This document shows, piece after piece, positions 1-12,259 of a DNA stretch of 64,000 nucleotides (position 1 is its first letter; every line of letters begins with the position of its first letter). Both the position numbers and the translations under genes were made by a program. Source of the stretch: Phycomyces nitens (lineage: Eukaryota > Mucoromycota > Mucoromycetes > Mucorales > Phycomycetaceae); assembly GCA_022702545.1 (NCBI GenBank), contig JAHRBC010000003.1, positions 4,712,001-4,776,000 on the forward strand, written 5' to 3'. Under the pieces are notes generated by a model. The model saw only the letters and a list, made by a program, of their open reading frames with translations, was not told the origin of the DNA and ran no database searches.

Positions 1-1
1 C

Positions 2-100
2 GATCGATCCGGCCTGGTCTCAATAAAGTTCAAGAAGTCAAATGGAAATACAGATAGTCCCATTGTAGATACCATGAGTACATTAGCCTGGTGCGTGTAA
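2..100 (+). CDS. Possible 3'-terminal exon of a gene cut by the window edge
   Basis: Frame 2 is open from the first base and ends at TAA 98-100, giving a 32-residue tail ending LAWCV. An AATAAA polyadenylation-like signal follows at 105-110. The open frame, stop and nearby signal fit the end of a gene that starts outside the window. The peptide is too short to recognise, and an open frame this short can occur by chance. Confidence 0.25.
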   Translation, partial: DRSGLVSIKFKKSNGNTDSPIVDTMSTLAWCV

Positions 101-110
101 TTTTAATAAA

Positions 111-1480
111 ATATGCTCTTTTTCCATGCTTAGTCTTATGGAGAACATTGGTCTCCCTGGTCATTAAGAATTGCTTGCATTGAATTGAATTGAAAAACAC
201 CTTTTATTTGCATGCTTCTTTTGTTCAATTTCAATATGTTTCTGATTATTATTGTGCATTTTCTCTCAACAGAATAGCTGCTCTCGCTACCATGTATCTT
301 ACAAAGGTTCAGAGCTGAAATTGAGCTCGCGTGCCTATAGCTTTCTGTAAAGTTGCTTTTTTAGTAACAATACAAAAGAATGTGTGCTTCTCCTTTGGTC
401 GTACATCTATTCACACCAAACTTTACCATAAAGATCGTCCAACATTACACTTGGGATATCTTTATATATTGACAAATTGCTCTTACATATCTCCAAGACC
501 CATAGCAAAATACATTCTAATCTCCGGGCCCTCAGACTAAAGTCTAACCAAAATAAAGGTTAATTGGGTGTTTAAACAAATATGCCTCTATTATCAACCG
601 TTTATTTTGTATTATTCTAGCCAATACAAGGCATCTTGGTAAAGAAGACTTGAAAACATAGCAAACGGTAATTACCAATTGTTTGGTAAGATCAAGACTG
701 TATTCAACCAATTCACCCTTTTTTTATAATGTGTGGTACAGATCAACAATGTCATTATTAGCCATCTGGGGATTTACAGTTGAGCGTTGTGCTGTTTTGT
801 ATTCAAATGTTTGGAAACATATCTTTTGAATTACTTGTGAAACAGCTCATTGACATTCCCATGCCAATTACCTTTGGTCTGCCACCCATAGGTTACTAGA
901 TATCGATAACAATCGCTAGAATAAACCTGTTTTATAATCTACTTTTTTGATTTCACTACCAATTTGTGGGGTTTAATTTTATTTCAAAGATTGGTTACTT
1001 TATCTTTGTCAAACTGACTGTAAATTATCCGTTTTATAGTATGAATTTATACGCTATTTCGAAATCATTCAATAGTCTGAAAAATTTCAAATTTCAAATA
1101 TATACACATACATATAAATATATAATTATATATATTTATATACATATATATAAATATATATAAACATACATGACCATACTTGATTGTAGATCACTCTTAA
1201 AATTATATGGCTCGTCTTTCTTGGCATATTAACGCCATTACACTTTTTGCCATTGTCCATGGTCCAAACAGTCTGCCCTTTCCACTGTGACTGCGTGACT
1301 ATTTTTCCTTTATGATTCCAAACAAGAAACATCCCTCCTCTCATAGCACTTTCTCCCCTCTCTCTTGCCTGCCTAGCCCAGTAAGATGAAGACTACCCAA
1401 TCATATCACAAGTACCTAAACTCCGTCAAAAAAATTTTGTTCGATGTCACCACCAGAAAAAAAAATCAATAGAAAAAAAA
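111..1480. other. AT-rich spacer upstream of the eIF5A gene
   Basis: No recognisable gene. A 69-codon open frame at 331-540 has no family resemblance and is probably chance. An alternating TA-rich tract lies at about 1098-1165. The stretch 1390-1480 leads into the eIF5A promoter. Confidence 0.5.
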
Positions 1481-1482
1481 AT

Positions 1483-1492
1483 TATATAAAAA
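1483..1492 (+). promoter_or_regulatory. TATA box of the eIF5A gene
   Basis: The sequence TATATAAAAA lies about 145 bp upstream of the eIF5A start codon and just upstream of a C/T-rich stretch (1506-1540), as in strongly expressed fungal housekeeping genes. Assignment rests on position and motif only. Confidence 0.5.
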
Positions 1493-1627
1493 CCAGTCAA
1501 ACGCCACACCAGCGCATTCCTTCTTCCCTAAACCTTGCCTATTTGTAAAGTAAGTCCCAGTTCCAATGGCACTTTTTCCAAACGCGTTCAACCCAAGCCT
1601 AGAAACTTATTCAACTGCCTGTATAGC

Positions 1628-2238
1628 ATGTCCGACGATCACGACCACACCTTCGAGAGCGCCAACGCCGGTGCCTCTTTGACCTACCCCATGCAGTGCT
1701 CTGCCTTGAGAAAGGGTGGACACGTTGTCATCAAGGGTCGTCCCTGTAAGATTGTCGAGATGTCGACCTCCAAGACTGGCAAGCACGGTCACGCCAAGGT
1801 TCACTTGGTCGCCATCGACATCTTCACCCAGAAGTAAGTTGGAATCTTTTTTAAAAAAAAGCACATCAAACTAATAATTTTACTCCAACAGGAAGCTCGA
1901 GGATCTCTCTCCCTCCACCCACAACATGGATGTCCCCAACGTTGTCCGTATGGAGTACGCCCTCCTCAACATTGATGACGGTTTCTTGTCTTTGATGTTG
2001 CCTGACGGTACCACCAAGGATGATGTCAAGCTCCCTGATAACGAGATTGGTGCCCAGATGGAGGCTGAATTCGAGGAAGGCAAGGAGTTGTTGATCTCTG
2101 TTGTGTCCGCCATGGGTGAGGAGCACGCTTTGTCCCGTAAGTATTAGATTGTCGCTTATGTTTGTTGTGACTTGTTTATGACTGCAACTGAACATATTTT
2201 TGATGTTTCTAGACAAGGAAGCCCCCAAGGGTTCTTAA
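1628..2238 (+). CDS. Translation factor eIF5A
   Basis: Exons 1628-1833, 1892-2136 and 2213-2238 give 158 aa, the normal eIF5A length. eIF5A binds the ribosome and relieves stalling during elongation and termination. The hypusination loop [13 protein letters not shown] is intact, with the modified lysine at residue 52. The N-terminal SH3-like half is in exon 1 and the OB-fold half in exon 2. The two introns (58 and 76 nt) join in frame at IFTQK/KLEDLSP and at ALS/HKEAPKGS. The ATG at 1628 was chosen because residues before it are not conserved. A GTAAGT at 1550 and a TATAG ending at 1626 suggest a 77-nt 5'UTR intron ending two bases before the start codon's preceding base. The gene is isolated; a TATA box lies upstream. 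Confidence 0.96.
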
Positions 2239-4919
2239 AGGATTCCTTTCTTCTGAAAGGTAGCCAACACTCTATTATTATTGGTGTCTAGTTTAGGATC
2301 GCGCATGGTTCATTTATGATCTTTTTGCAAAACTTATAATATACAGCAAAAACGACTTTACAAAAAAAATGTGTTTTTTTATTATTATTATTTTGATTTG
2401 TGAAATTGTAATCCTTAAAGACTTTACATTTCCAAGGAAACTACAAATGTGCAATAATCTGTTCCTTGGATTGTAGCAAAAAAAAAGGTGCCTTTTTTTT
2501 AAGGTACAAGATACGAAAAGTCTGTATTTTTTTTAAAAAAAAAACGGAAAAGACACTTGGATAATTTGTTGAATTTTAACCAGTCAAAATCACTGGAATT
2601 ATGTTAGATCAAGCTTTAGTTTTCAGAAAGAGTACAAATCAAGTCTAATAATTAGGGAGTTTTATGATTGTTTTAACTGCATGAACGAAAACAACAATAA
2701 ATATGCATATATATATATATTGTTAAGACAGACCATCAAGAACTTATTGAATGATGGAGTCCGTACCGGCCCATAATTCAGCTCGGTCAAGTGTGTTTGC
2801 CCCTGGCTTCAAGTAAAAAAAAGAAAAAGAAAAAGAAACGAATGTACGGATCGTCCTACCTTGACAGAATCACAAGCTAAAATAACATGGTATCGCACTT
2901 GTTAATAAAATATCTCTTTTTCCTCTATCGCCTAGTTTTCTCGCAGGTATAGGACATCTGGTATCTAAAGCAAGAGTGATTCCTTGTTACTTTCCTATTG
3001 TTGTGGTGGTCTGATCCATATATTATAATACTTATTTATGCTTTCTCCTCGGCCATACTTTTTACTCATACTACAGAACCCTAAATGACAGCCGAGCATC
3101 CCAGGAATACAATATAAAGCCAAGTATGCTCCACCAAAACAGATACATAAACCCCCAAAGGGTACAGTGAACATGGCCCAGTTTGGCTATCTCGCTTCCC
3201 CATCCAGACAAGCATATACTGTCAAAGGCCAGGTCCTTGTGGTCACCCCTCGTCAAGTGTGGATTTCTCTTGGTGTTGGCTACAACAACATGTTGCTGAT
3301 TTCTGAATTGCTGAAGCAAATGACGATTGTTTAAAATGGCTGGATTAGACGCCACAAACCCAAAAGCAGTATTGATGGTATTGGTGAGCTCTTGGATATG
3401 TGAGAACAAACCAAAGTTGTCAAAATTACGAGCACTGGCACTGGCACTGGCACTGGCACCCAGGGCCAAAGTTTCACGACGAAATTTGTGGAACGCTTTC
3501 TATCGCCGGTAAAATATATTACTTTGGCACAACCACACCAACGTAGGACGCAAGGAAAAACAAGATGTGGAGGCTTATATAGCGATAAACTTATACTGGT
3601 GCCTTTGTTCATAAACCAGGACCACACAAAAATAGCTATACTCTTGGTGGATCTTATTATATTGTAATATCAAACCATGGTAGTGATAAAGTAGCGGATC
3701 TACAATATGCCATTTAACAGTTGGAATATCAGGTTCAACTGAGTGCAAGTATGGCCCAACCCCGGGTGAGATCCGCTGGAACTCATGAATAATTCCAGAC
3801 GGCTAGGCTCATAGACAATATAATTATAAAGACCCTTTATTTATTAGAGTCGAGTGGAGAGTAGAATTATTTGTGTTAATCAGGAAACCAACCAAAAAAA
3901 AATAGAACGCTTTAGATCAAGTCAATTGTCGATTATAGTCATTGATGATAATCACCAGAACTTTGGCATAAATTTAGAGTCATAATATATAGAAATCTTG
4001 ATAGTGTGGCATAATCTCCAAGGCCATTGACATATAACTTAGTATGTTTCTAGATTCCGTGTGATAAACTCAAACTCCAAGAATAATTTCTGGATTTTCA
4101 AGGAAGACGCGGTATATACACCATGCAACTCAGTGAAACCAAACCCCACAGCCCAGGACGGGATGTGTGTTGCTCAATCAACCTGACAGGGTTACACGAA
4201 TACAAGCTATTTGTCTTTAGACTTGGTAGAAAGCCATTATTCTACAGAGACCTTTGGTTAGAAAATCAATTTTATATAACGCGCAGTAGTGCTCTTTGAA
4301 TAAATTGATCCCTAATGTCTGCTGTTCCATTTGGAGACTTACGAACTTTAAAGAATTCCAATACCGGAAACTGGTCTCCAATCGATTGAAAGTCTTGCAA
4401 TTTCGATTTAAATGGTTTCTGCAATCACATCAGAGGAAAAGACACTAATTTAGACTTAATATATAGTTCTCATAAAAAAAAAGTCTCGAGAAATTCGAAA
4501 TACAATAATCAAAGAGGCATTAGAACAGAGATACTTACGTTTAAAGGGCTCTAGACACCGAAAACCCATAAAACTGCATTAGGAGGCTGTGATAGTGAGG
4601 CTGTCAAAGCCTTTGATGCTGGGTAGAATACAAAATAATTAGCCAATGATGCTAAGGGCCTGTGGGAAAGCTGATAAATATGTCATTTTGGAGGCTTTGA
4701 AGTTTATAACTCATGTATATTATCCAGCAGCTGATCCATCGTCTGCGACTATGATTCAAGATTTCTTAAAAACAACAAAAAAGGTTATTCCAAGTAAAAT
4801 ACTTCCAGTGCGTGCGCGATAACAGTAGTCATATAAAGCTAAATCTTGAAAGACAAGCTAATAAACTCGGAACTGGAATAATATCTTGAGTAGAGCAAAT
4901 GTACGGGAAATTTATAATT
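2239..4919. other. Gene-poor spacer
   Basis: No gene I can support. Two overlapping minus-strand open frames at 3071-3627 include a CTGGCA hexamer repeat (3437-3460) that encodes alternating Ala-Ser or Val-Pro. Neither resembles a known family. The rest is AT-rich with A and T runs. Confidence 0.5.
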
Positions 4920-5234
4920 TCTGCTAATTTGGCGGCAAGGTCAAATAAATCATGGTGTAGTATTACTATTCATTCTTGATCAGTTGGATAATATAATTAA
5001 CGACATACTGGAACAGATAAATAAAAGGGTAATAAAAAATGAATAAAAAACAAAAAAGAGGTTCATTATACCTACAAATGTTAATAAATGAAGAGAAAAT
5101 ATGAGCAAGTTTTATTTTTTATTAATCCTTTTTAGCTTTGTTTCAGTATGTTCTTAGTTATATTATCCAACTGATCAAGAATGAATAGTAATACTACACC
5201 ATGATTTATTTGACCTTGCCGCCAAATTAGCAGA
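4920..5234. repeat. 315-bp inverted repeat (fold-back structure)
   Basis: The outer 77 bp of each arm (about 4920-4997 and 5158-5234) are near-perfect inverted copies beginning TCTGCTAATTTGGCGG. The symmetry continues with mismatches for about 40 bp more toward the AT-rich centre near 5060-5110. The right arm also reads like a Tc1/mariner end entering the remnant at 5260-5720: TA, then CAC, then an ATTTATTT and GCCGCCAA core like that at 8784-8817. No clear target-site duplication is visible. It may be a MITE or an inverted duplication of a transposon end. Confidence 0.7.
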
Positions 5235-5259
5235 TATGTTCATTATTTCATCGTAATTC

Positions 5260-5720
5260 CGTCTCAATCATTAATGTTTTCTAGGTATAATTAAACCATT
5301 CTTTATATTAATAGATAAATGTTTCCCAATCACTATATAAATGAGCATAAACATCGTATTGTGTGTGTGAATCATGTTTCCATCTTTAGGAGAAAAGCGT
5401 GAGTCTTGACTCATTACTCAATGACACAATCCCATCTCTGATTAGTTTCTTTAGAATGATTAACAAATGATACTTATTATTTTTTCCCATGTACATTTAA
5501 TACCCATGATTTGTATACATTTCGACAAAAAGGAATGGCGATTCTACAAATAGTTCTCTGAATTGTAGACTTGGAGGTTGAATAGCCTATTGTGTCTGAC
5601 ACAAAGACTGGAAGATTTCCAAGTGTTGCACGATTATTCGTAACTTCATTGGCTAAACTGCATTGATCTCGCTCATTTATAAATTTGAGATTCCCTTTTC
5701 GTTTTTTGAGAAATGTGCTT
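5260..5720 (-). pseudogene. Tc1/mariner transposase remnant (N-terminal part)
   Basis: Minus-strand translation of about 5510-5700 gives a helix-turn-helix-like stretch (LANEVTNNRATLGNLP ... SKSTIQRTICRIAIP). It aligns by eye with the N-terminal part of the remnant at 60.06-60.79 kb. Closer to 5340-5440, SNESRLTLFS resembles the SDES-F block around the first catalytic Asp of Tc1 transposases. Stops and frame changes interrupt it, so it is dead. The 315-bp inverted repeat abuts its low-coordinate end. Confidence 0.5.
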
Positions 5721-5740
5721 CCAGTATCTCCATCTTTTGA

Positions 5741-7329
5741 TTGTATTTTATATTATTTGTAGGCATTCTAGTTTTTTCAGATATAGATTGAGGCTATTCA
5801 TTCATGAGAGTTCCACCGATGAAAAGTCATAGCTTATACCCTGAAAACTCCCTTTGTTTCTCAAGGACTCTGTTGAGACATGTGTCATTCGAATGAGAAA
5901 AGTGTTGTAAAAAAAAAGAATGTAGTATTGACTCTTTATTCTGTGGATTTCAGCTAATCACCGTAATTATTGACATGAGTCTTGTGGTAATTGAGGGTTT
6001 TTAGGGGGAACTTGTAGATACTGTGAGAGTGTTGTTTATTGAAGAAAGAATATTATGGTGGTTTATATAGTTATTATTCTAGTTCCCTTGTTCTAATAAT
6101 CTCTATTGTGTAATGGTCGGTTATCACTGTAGTAGTGTGAAGTGTACGTGTGCCTGGTGTGTAACTGCTCCTGGGATGTTATCTTGCCATGGTCATTAGC
6201 AAAGAGGAACCAGATATCGGTTGTGGAGTTTGTATTTTACTCAGCTGTGGTGTGTATACCACAAGTCTGTATTCCAATTCGCGTTTCTTTCCGTGGGGGG
6301 AAACTGTATAAATCGACACAGTGGAAAGCGAGTCACAGGATTATATACTCAATTGTGATATGTTGATTGTCAATGGATGCTCGTCTCTTTTAAGCATCAC
6401 CTTTCTGAATTATGAGAATCACTTTTATTAACTATCTAAGCCAACTTTTACCTTACTTGGAAAAATACTCTGTTAAACGATTAAAGTACTCAAGGCATCT
6501 AAAAATGTACAACAAAAACCAAGTTCTTATTGGTCAATCTTTGCAAGGCCCTTGAGAGTCCAAACTATGTACATTTGCAATCATCCTCTGAACCATCTAA
6601 AACTGTATACGAACAACCAAACATATCAAACTTGGCTGCAATTTTATCAAGGATCTGCTTGGAATAAGTAAATACTTTAAGCTAAATCAATCCATATTGT
6701 ATAAATCTTGCTAGCAACAGTTTATCTAGCTTGAGCAAACTGGCAACAGTTCTTTTCGCGCAGTTCTTCGCATTGGCAATATGTGATAAACATCTCCAAT
6801 GTTCGTATGATAAAGCAAGATATCCTGTGGATCATACAGAAAGTTTCAACCTCTTGATTCAGCAATTGAAATAACACACTGGATTATTAATTATTCATGG
6901 GAGCTCCACTTTTCTTTGGTTTCTGACTGATAGAGAAAAGTAAATGAGCCACAACTTTATACTATGTATCTACTTGTACCTGACTAATATTTTTGTTAAA
7001 TCATATAGTTTGTAACTTACTTTCCACTGTGTCGATTTAATGGTATTCTCATATTTTGAAACCAGTCGCGTAAATCGGGCGTATATCAAGAATCTCCTCT
7101 GTTTTTCTATCTGACAACAATTGATCATACACGAGCCACCCTCAATTGAATGCTTGGACATGAAAGTAAAAATTATGAAATGTGATTTCCCCATCCACTC
7201 TTTCATTTTTACTGATCTCGCTTATAGAAATCAACTATATAAATATTAGCACATTTCGATTTACTTTATTCACTTTTGGTGATTTTAAATAGATGAAGCA
7301 ATCGTATTCCATACTTTTTTTTTCTTTTC
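5741..7329. other. Spacer with a 19-bp inverted repeat pair
   Basis: No gene recognised. AAATCGACACAGTGGAAAG occurs at 6310-6328 and as its exact reverse complement at 7020-7038, with partial similarity for another 15 bp inward. The pair could bound a non-autonomous element of about 0.73 kb; no transposase is visible between them. The open frames at 6142-6366 and 6970-7206 simply run through these copies. Confidence 0.4.
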
Positions 7330-8029
7330 ATGTCCAAGCATTTAAATACGCCCAACACTCCCAAGATTCCTGATAACATGGTCAACGCACTTGAGCCAAT
7401 TGTATCCATTCAATGTGAAAGTGTACAAGAATCGACTTTGAAGAATCTCAAAAAAATTAAATACGCGTATAAATTTCTTTTGGCCGCCTTGGATCAAGAG
7501 CTAGAAGATTTACCACTATGGCTCTGGCAACAAAAGTCTCTTGTGGAATTGAGCAAGCAAGAAAAAAATCTGTGGAAAATAATCTGTTTCTCATTGACCA
7601 GCTATGTGGACACATGTACCGAGACAACATTTAGACCAACTTCTGCAGCATATACCCATACGGTGAATGATTACGAGAGAACATGGTGGGTGCGCAGAGT
7701 AGTTCCCGCGTTTCAAACATTCGCAAACCAAACTGGCTTACTCTCTTTCGACTGGTGCGAATGTAAAGTAAAACACAAGGTATTGACAGAAATTGGTCGA
7801 CTATTTGAAAAAAGGAAGACCATGGTTTGCAGATGGCCTAGGATACGATTGAAACGGTATTGAGCAGTTGGTTATGGAATGATCTTCAGGACAGTACAAG
7901 GAAAATATACCCAAGACGATTTATGACAGTGTCAAGCAAATCCATAACATGATCAACATGCTCAAGGGGATTGCCAATGTGGTAAAACCACCTTTAAATA
8001 CTATTACAAATTGGCTTAACAAAAGCTAG
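7330..8029 (+). pseudogene. Decayed member of a mucoralean hypothetical protein family
   Basis: An ATG at 7330 opens a 177-codon frame containing YERTWWVRRVVPAFQTFANQ and LLSFDWCE. I recall these motifs from a large, uncharacterised protein family repeated in Mucoromycota genomes. The continuation (ADGLGYD, NGIEQLVME, SSGQYKENIPKTIYDSV) lies in another frame from about 7830 to TAG 8027-8029. It needs one frameshift near 7820-7833 and contains two in-frame TGA codons (7850-7852 and near 7878). The function of the family is unknown. Its repetitive spread and the repeat-rich neighbourhood suggest a mobile or amplified origin, which is inference. Confidence 0.6.
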
Positions 8030-8301
8030 GTAACAAAATCTACTCAAGTAGATTTAAGTTACACTAAGATCTAAAGCCCTATTAACACCCAGTCAAACAT
8101 TTATACGCAAATCCTACAACAGACAGAATTTTAGTTTCTCTTTTACTTTAAAAATAAATATCAAGTAAAATTGACTTATCGTGTTTTAGTAATTTTGCTA
8201 CAGCCAATACTCATTTAAAGTCAAGTTTTCAGACGTTTTTACAAGCAAAAGTATATGGCATTCAATCAATCAGGGCAACAATTGCTTTATCTGAGGTGCA
8301 A

Positions 8302-8550
8302 ATGAGTTCCCAAGGAAAAAATATTCACAAACAGGTCTTGACGGCAACAATCCCAACCCATCACCACGAAAGAAACAAATGGTTTAGAGCCATCAATATG
8401 GTTGCCTACTTGTTGATCGCTTTAGAAACACAGGTAGACAGTTTGCCCATGTTGAATGATGAGCAGGATGGAAAAATTGATGTGGAAACTGAACAAAATG
8501 TTCGGGTTAAGCTTTGCCCTGACATTCCTGCTATTAATAAAGATTTCTGA
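8302..8550 (+). CDS. Small unrecognised ORF
   Basis: An open frame of 83 codons starts at ATG 8302 and ends with TGA. It has a basic, His-rich N-terminal third, one hydrophobic stretch (MVAYLLIALE) and an acidic end. It resembles nothing I know. It follows the decayed hypothetical gene by 270 bp and may be part of the same repeat or a chance frame. Confidence 0.2.
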   Translation: MSSQGKNIHKQVLTATIPTHHHERNKWFRAINMVAYLLIALETQVDSLPMLNDEQDGKIDVETEQNVRVKLCPDIPAINKDF

Positions 8551-8785
8551 TAAGAAAAATAAAATAAATTAATATTGGTTTGTCCGAATATGGTTGGTGA
8601 GTAGTTAAAGGATGGTGGAGTGATCTAGCCATATTACTGTACACATTTCTATAGCCAAATAGCTTACTAGCTATTTATCTGGCCAATAATGACTATAGCT
8701 ATTACTAAAAAGATCTCTGATTCTAGATACAAAGAGTATAGGATAGCTAGGAGCTAAAGAGGTAGGGTGGATTTTAATGTCATTA

Positions 8786-9840
8786 CACACTCCCACTAAA
8801 TAAATCGCCGCCAATTTTTTTAATTTCTAGTTTTGAAAAACTACATATCAACTTCTTTAACCAATATCTTGTAGACAAAGATACCAAGTACATTAGATAT
8901 TTGGTTTTATACTTTGAGTATTTTATATAAATTGTGATAAAATAATAACATATAGGTTTAATATATGATGTGACCATAACGAGGTTTTATAATAGCTTTA
9001 ACTCTACCAGACATGCTTGCAATAAGAGTATGCAGTACTTCAAGGTCTATTTTCTCCCACTCCTGAAGGGTACAAGGATTGATGTTATTAATATTATTAA
9101 CAGATCCATTTTTCTTTTTGAATTCTGGTGGTCAAAGCATGCCAGACATGCTCAATTGGGTTCCAAATGGAACTTTGGGATGGCCAGTAATAAAATTGCT
9201 AAATTTCCCAACGATTCTTCCACCATGTTATATATGAGCCAACATGGCAACTGGAACCATCTTTTTAAAATTTTAGCATAGTTTCATGTTCCTTGTTCAG
9301 TTTTTTTATACCAGTAATTAAATTCCTTGCCAAAAAAATTGCCATGGGTTTCTTGGTCAACAGACCATTTAATAAAAGATAAAGGGTCAAGATCACTAGC
9401 CTAGAAACAATACCATACCATTACAGAACTTTTTCAATACTTCTGGTTTACAAGAGTATTTTTTTTGGTGTCTCTCTCTAGGCTTAATGATTGTATATGG
9501 GCCAAAAACATTGCCCTTCACTATGAACATAGACTAATCTGACCATACTATCCTACTCCAGTCTTCGATGCTAAAGTTGGCTCTTGCTCTTGCCCAGCAC
9601 AACCGATTTTTCTTCTGTTTGCTGGTTAAGTTTTTTCTTTAACAGGCTTATAAGATTTGAAGCCCATTGCTCTCAAATATCTGATACTTCTCTCTCTCTC
9701 CAGACAATGACACTTGCAGCCGCAAAATTTGCCTGGTGGTAAGAAAAGGGTTTGAAAGGATTCAATCTCACACTCAAACAAAAACAAGAACCTGTATCAT
9801 CTGTAACACTAACACTCCAACAATCACTTTAGATTAGTAT
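8786..9840 (-). pseudogene. Tc1/mariner transposon with degenerate DD(34/35)E transposase
   Basis: The minus strand carries, from high to low coordinate: MGFKSYKPVK (near 9650), WARARANFSIEDWSRIVWSD followed by a stop (about 9520-9610; first catalytic Asp), KKDGSSCHVGSYITWW (about 9230-9275; second Asp) and WPSQSSIWNPIEHVW (about 9135-9185; the Glu). The order and spacing are those of a Tc1/mariner DDE transposase; I count about 35 residues between the second Asp and the Glu. Several stops and frame shifts make it inactive. TA at 8784-8785 followed by CACACTCCC and CGCCGCCAATTTT may be one terminus. The other end is not clear. Confidence 0.75.
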
Positions 9841-11228
9841 TTAATAGTCTTCAGGAATTATTAATGACACAAGAAATATTTATAACACGCAAAATCTCGC
9901 ATTAATAACAAAGATTGATTTAAATACTTTGTATTAGTTGAATGATACTCCATAATCTGATTTATTGGGCTCAAATAAAAATATTTAATGATTAGTACTT
10001 ACATATTCTGATATTTATTTAGTTGTGAGTATATTTTTAGTGATAACCCTTTAATTAAAAACAATTATTAAAATATTAATATATATATTACTAATTTGTA
10101 TTACTAGCTGCTTGAAAAAGAGCTTTGAATATTTACATTATAAATATGAAATTAATTATTATTCTTATGATATAGTAACCAAAAAAAGAAAAGATCCATT
10201 TGAGCTCCAGTTGGCATCTGTCCGATATTAACATTTATTATCTATCTTGATGCTTATAGAAAGATATAGACTTGACAATAATATATCTACATACTATTTA
10301 TTTAATCACTTAAAATCTTTAACTTAGCTATGTGTATATTTATTTCGATCATATAATTAGATATTCATTGCTTTTTATTAAATGATACCTTTCATAAGCA
10401 CATACTATTGTTATTAGTGTGATATTATTATTTGTTAAATTATTCATATAGTACTGAGAGTACAATAACTACTACAAGCTGTATTTGCGTACAACTCATT
10501 AATTGGCCTTTTTTTTGGTAGACTTGGTATTCACAACAAGCATATTTTTCTTTCTCTATTTTTTTTTTAAAAAAACACATAGTTTTCTCTCAGTCTAAAA
10601 CTATTTCTATAGTTGCTTTTTTATCCATCTGCTTTTTATTATTTCTCTACTCTTTATCATAATCAAAGTACTTTTTCTAAAGCGTGTTTTTCTATACATA
10701 CTCCTGGTAAACAAAAATAAAAATCGTTCTGCTATACAAAGATAAGTAATATCATTTTTACTATATTTGATTATTACTCTTACTGGAATATATTTTATCA
10801 GAATTATCGCATATATATATACCCACACACTAAGTATTCAAAGTCATAGTAAGTATATATACTTGTAGAATAACTTTATATATGCCCATACTCATTGTTA
10901 TTTATACTTGGTATTATATTTCAAAAGTTTGACTTTGCATTTATTACATCAAGACATTTACTATTGAAAAGTACTATTTATAATAAGTAGGTTGCTATAA
11001 TTATTTAATAATCATAATTATAATATTCTCTGACTCTAAAAAGATGCTGAGCATATCAAAGAAGCAAGGTATTCTATAAATTGATTAATAGTAAAATATC
11101 AAAGGCATATTAATTCTATCTGCTTTCTATTATATAGTATATCCGCAAAACACATACATAAATCTCTCATATAATTGAGAAATATATCTATATCTGTATT
11201 AGAATAAATATCCTATTGCAATCATTAT
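9841..11228. other. Very AT-rich spacer
   Basis: No gene or known repeat seen. It is rich in short A/T runs and alternating TA. The 73-codon minus-strand open frame at 10607-10828 is low-complexity and probably chance. Confidence 0.5.
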
Positions 11229-11230
11229 TA

Positions 11231-11350
11231 CAATGTTTCTACTTGAGATTGAGACGATGTTAGTTTTTTTTTAGACAAATAAAAAAGAAAATTGAGACAC
11301 AAAAGAATAAAATTTGGGATAGAAAAGAGATTTAGTTAAGGTAAAATGAA
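11231..11350. repeat. Left terminal inverted repeat of the Fanzor element
   Basis: It matches the complement of the right end over about 120 bp with gaps. The best-conserved block is AATTGAGACACAAAAGAATA, identical in both ends, followed by ATTTGG and GGTAAAA. The poly-T/AGACAAA segment is shared with the solitary end at 37034. Confidence 0.75.
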
Positions 11351-12259
11351 AATGAGATTATGATAAAGGTGCTAACAGAGTAGTTAATCGATTATAAAGT
11401 CACAGTCAATTAAGCTTGTCTTTTTCTTTTGGTAATCACACAGTATATATATACATATATACAGACCATCTTCAGTAGTCCACTTTACACTTTTTATTTT
11501 GAATAAAAACTAGTTTCGACTGTCTATATTGGGCTTCCTTGGATTCTCTTTTTAGTATTTTAACCATTATTACCCTAGAATTTATGTACACCCATGTCAA
11601 ATCTTCATTCATTGTCGAGTCGTCAGCAATATTCCTCTTATTTGAACAACTTGATTGTATACCCCTTTAAAGAAAAAGATAAATTGAACTTCTGAAAAAA
11701 GTGGCCGTATTTGGCTTTATATCTAAAGATAACTCACTGCTGAATATGCTTTATTCACTTCTTCTCAATATTACCTTATGATGCATTCTGTTCTATATCT
11801 TGCAGCAGAAGAGTTGATTCGAAATAAAAAGCAATAAAAATTAGACGAGCGAGAGCAAAGTCCCCGGCAAGAAAGCTTTACTTTTGCTAAAATAAAAAGT
11901 AAATTGAAACATTCATTGGGTGTGATGTATTATGCAAAAAACTATTGTTCATCATTATTCTATTATTTAGGACACAAAAAAATCCTCCTGATGACCTGAG
12001 AGCAAAAAAAAAAGCTTTTCGCATATCATGAACGAATAACCCAGACGAAGCTCATCTTCTAATTGTTTGCAAGTCTTGCATGTCCAAACCACGACATGAC
12101 TTTGCTACAGCTGCTAAATAGGGATCTTGGCCATCATCAATGATATACTTTGTCCGTTACTCTCGGCTCATTTATCTCAAATAATGCTCATATACAACGT
12201 GCTCGCTACAGAATTATCTTGCAATCGTCTTTCTTACGTCAAGTGGTGTATAAAGCAGA

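Noticed and set aside
3071..3627. Two overlapping minus-strand ORFs of 132 and 98 codons
   Set aside because: They overlap in different frames across a CTGGCA hexamer repeat, show no family motif and have no supporting splice or promoter context.
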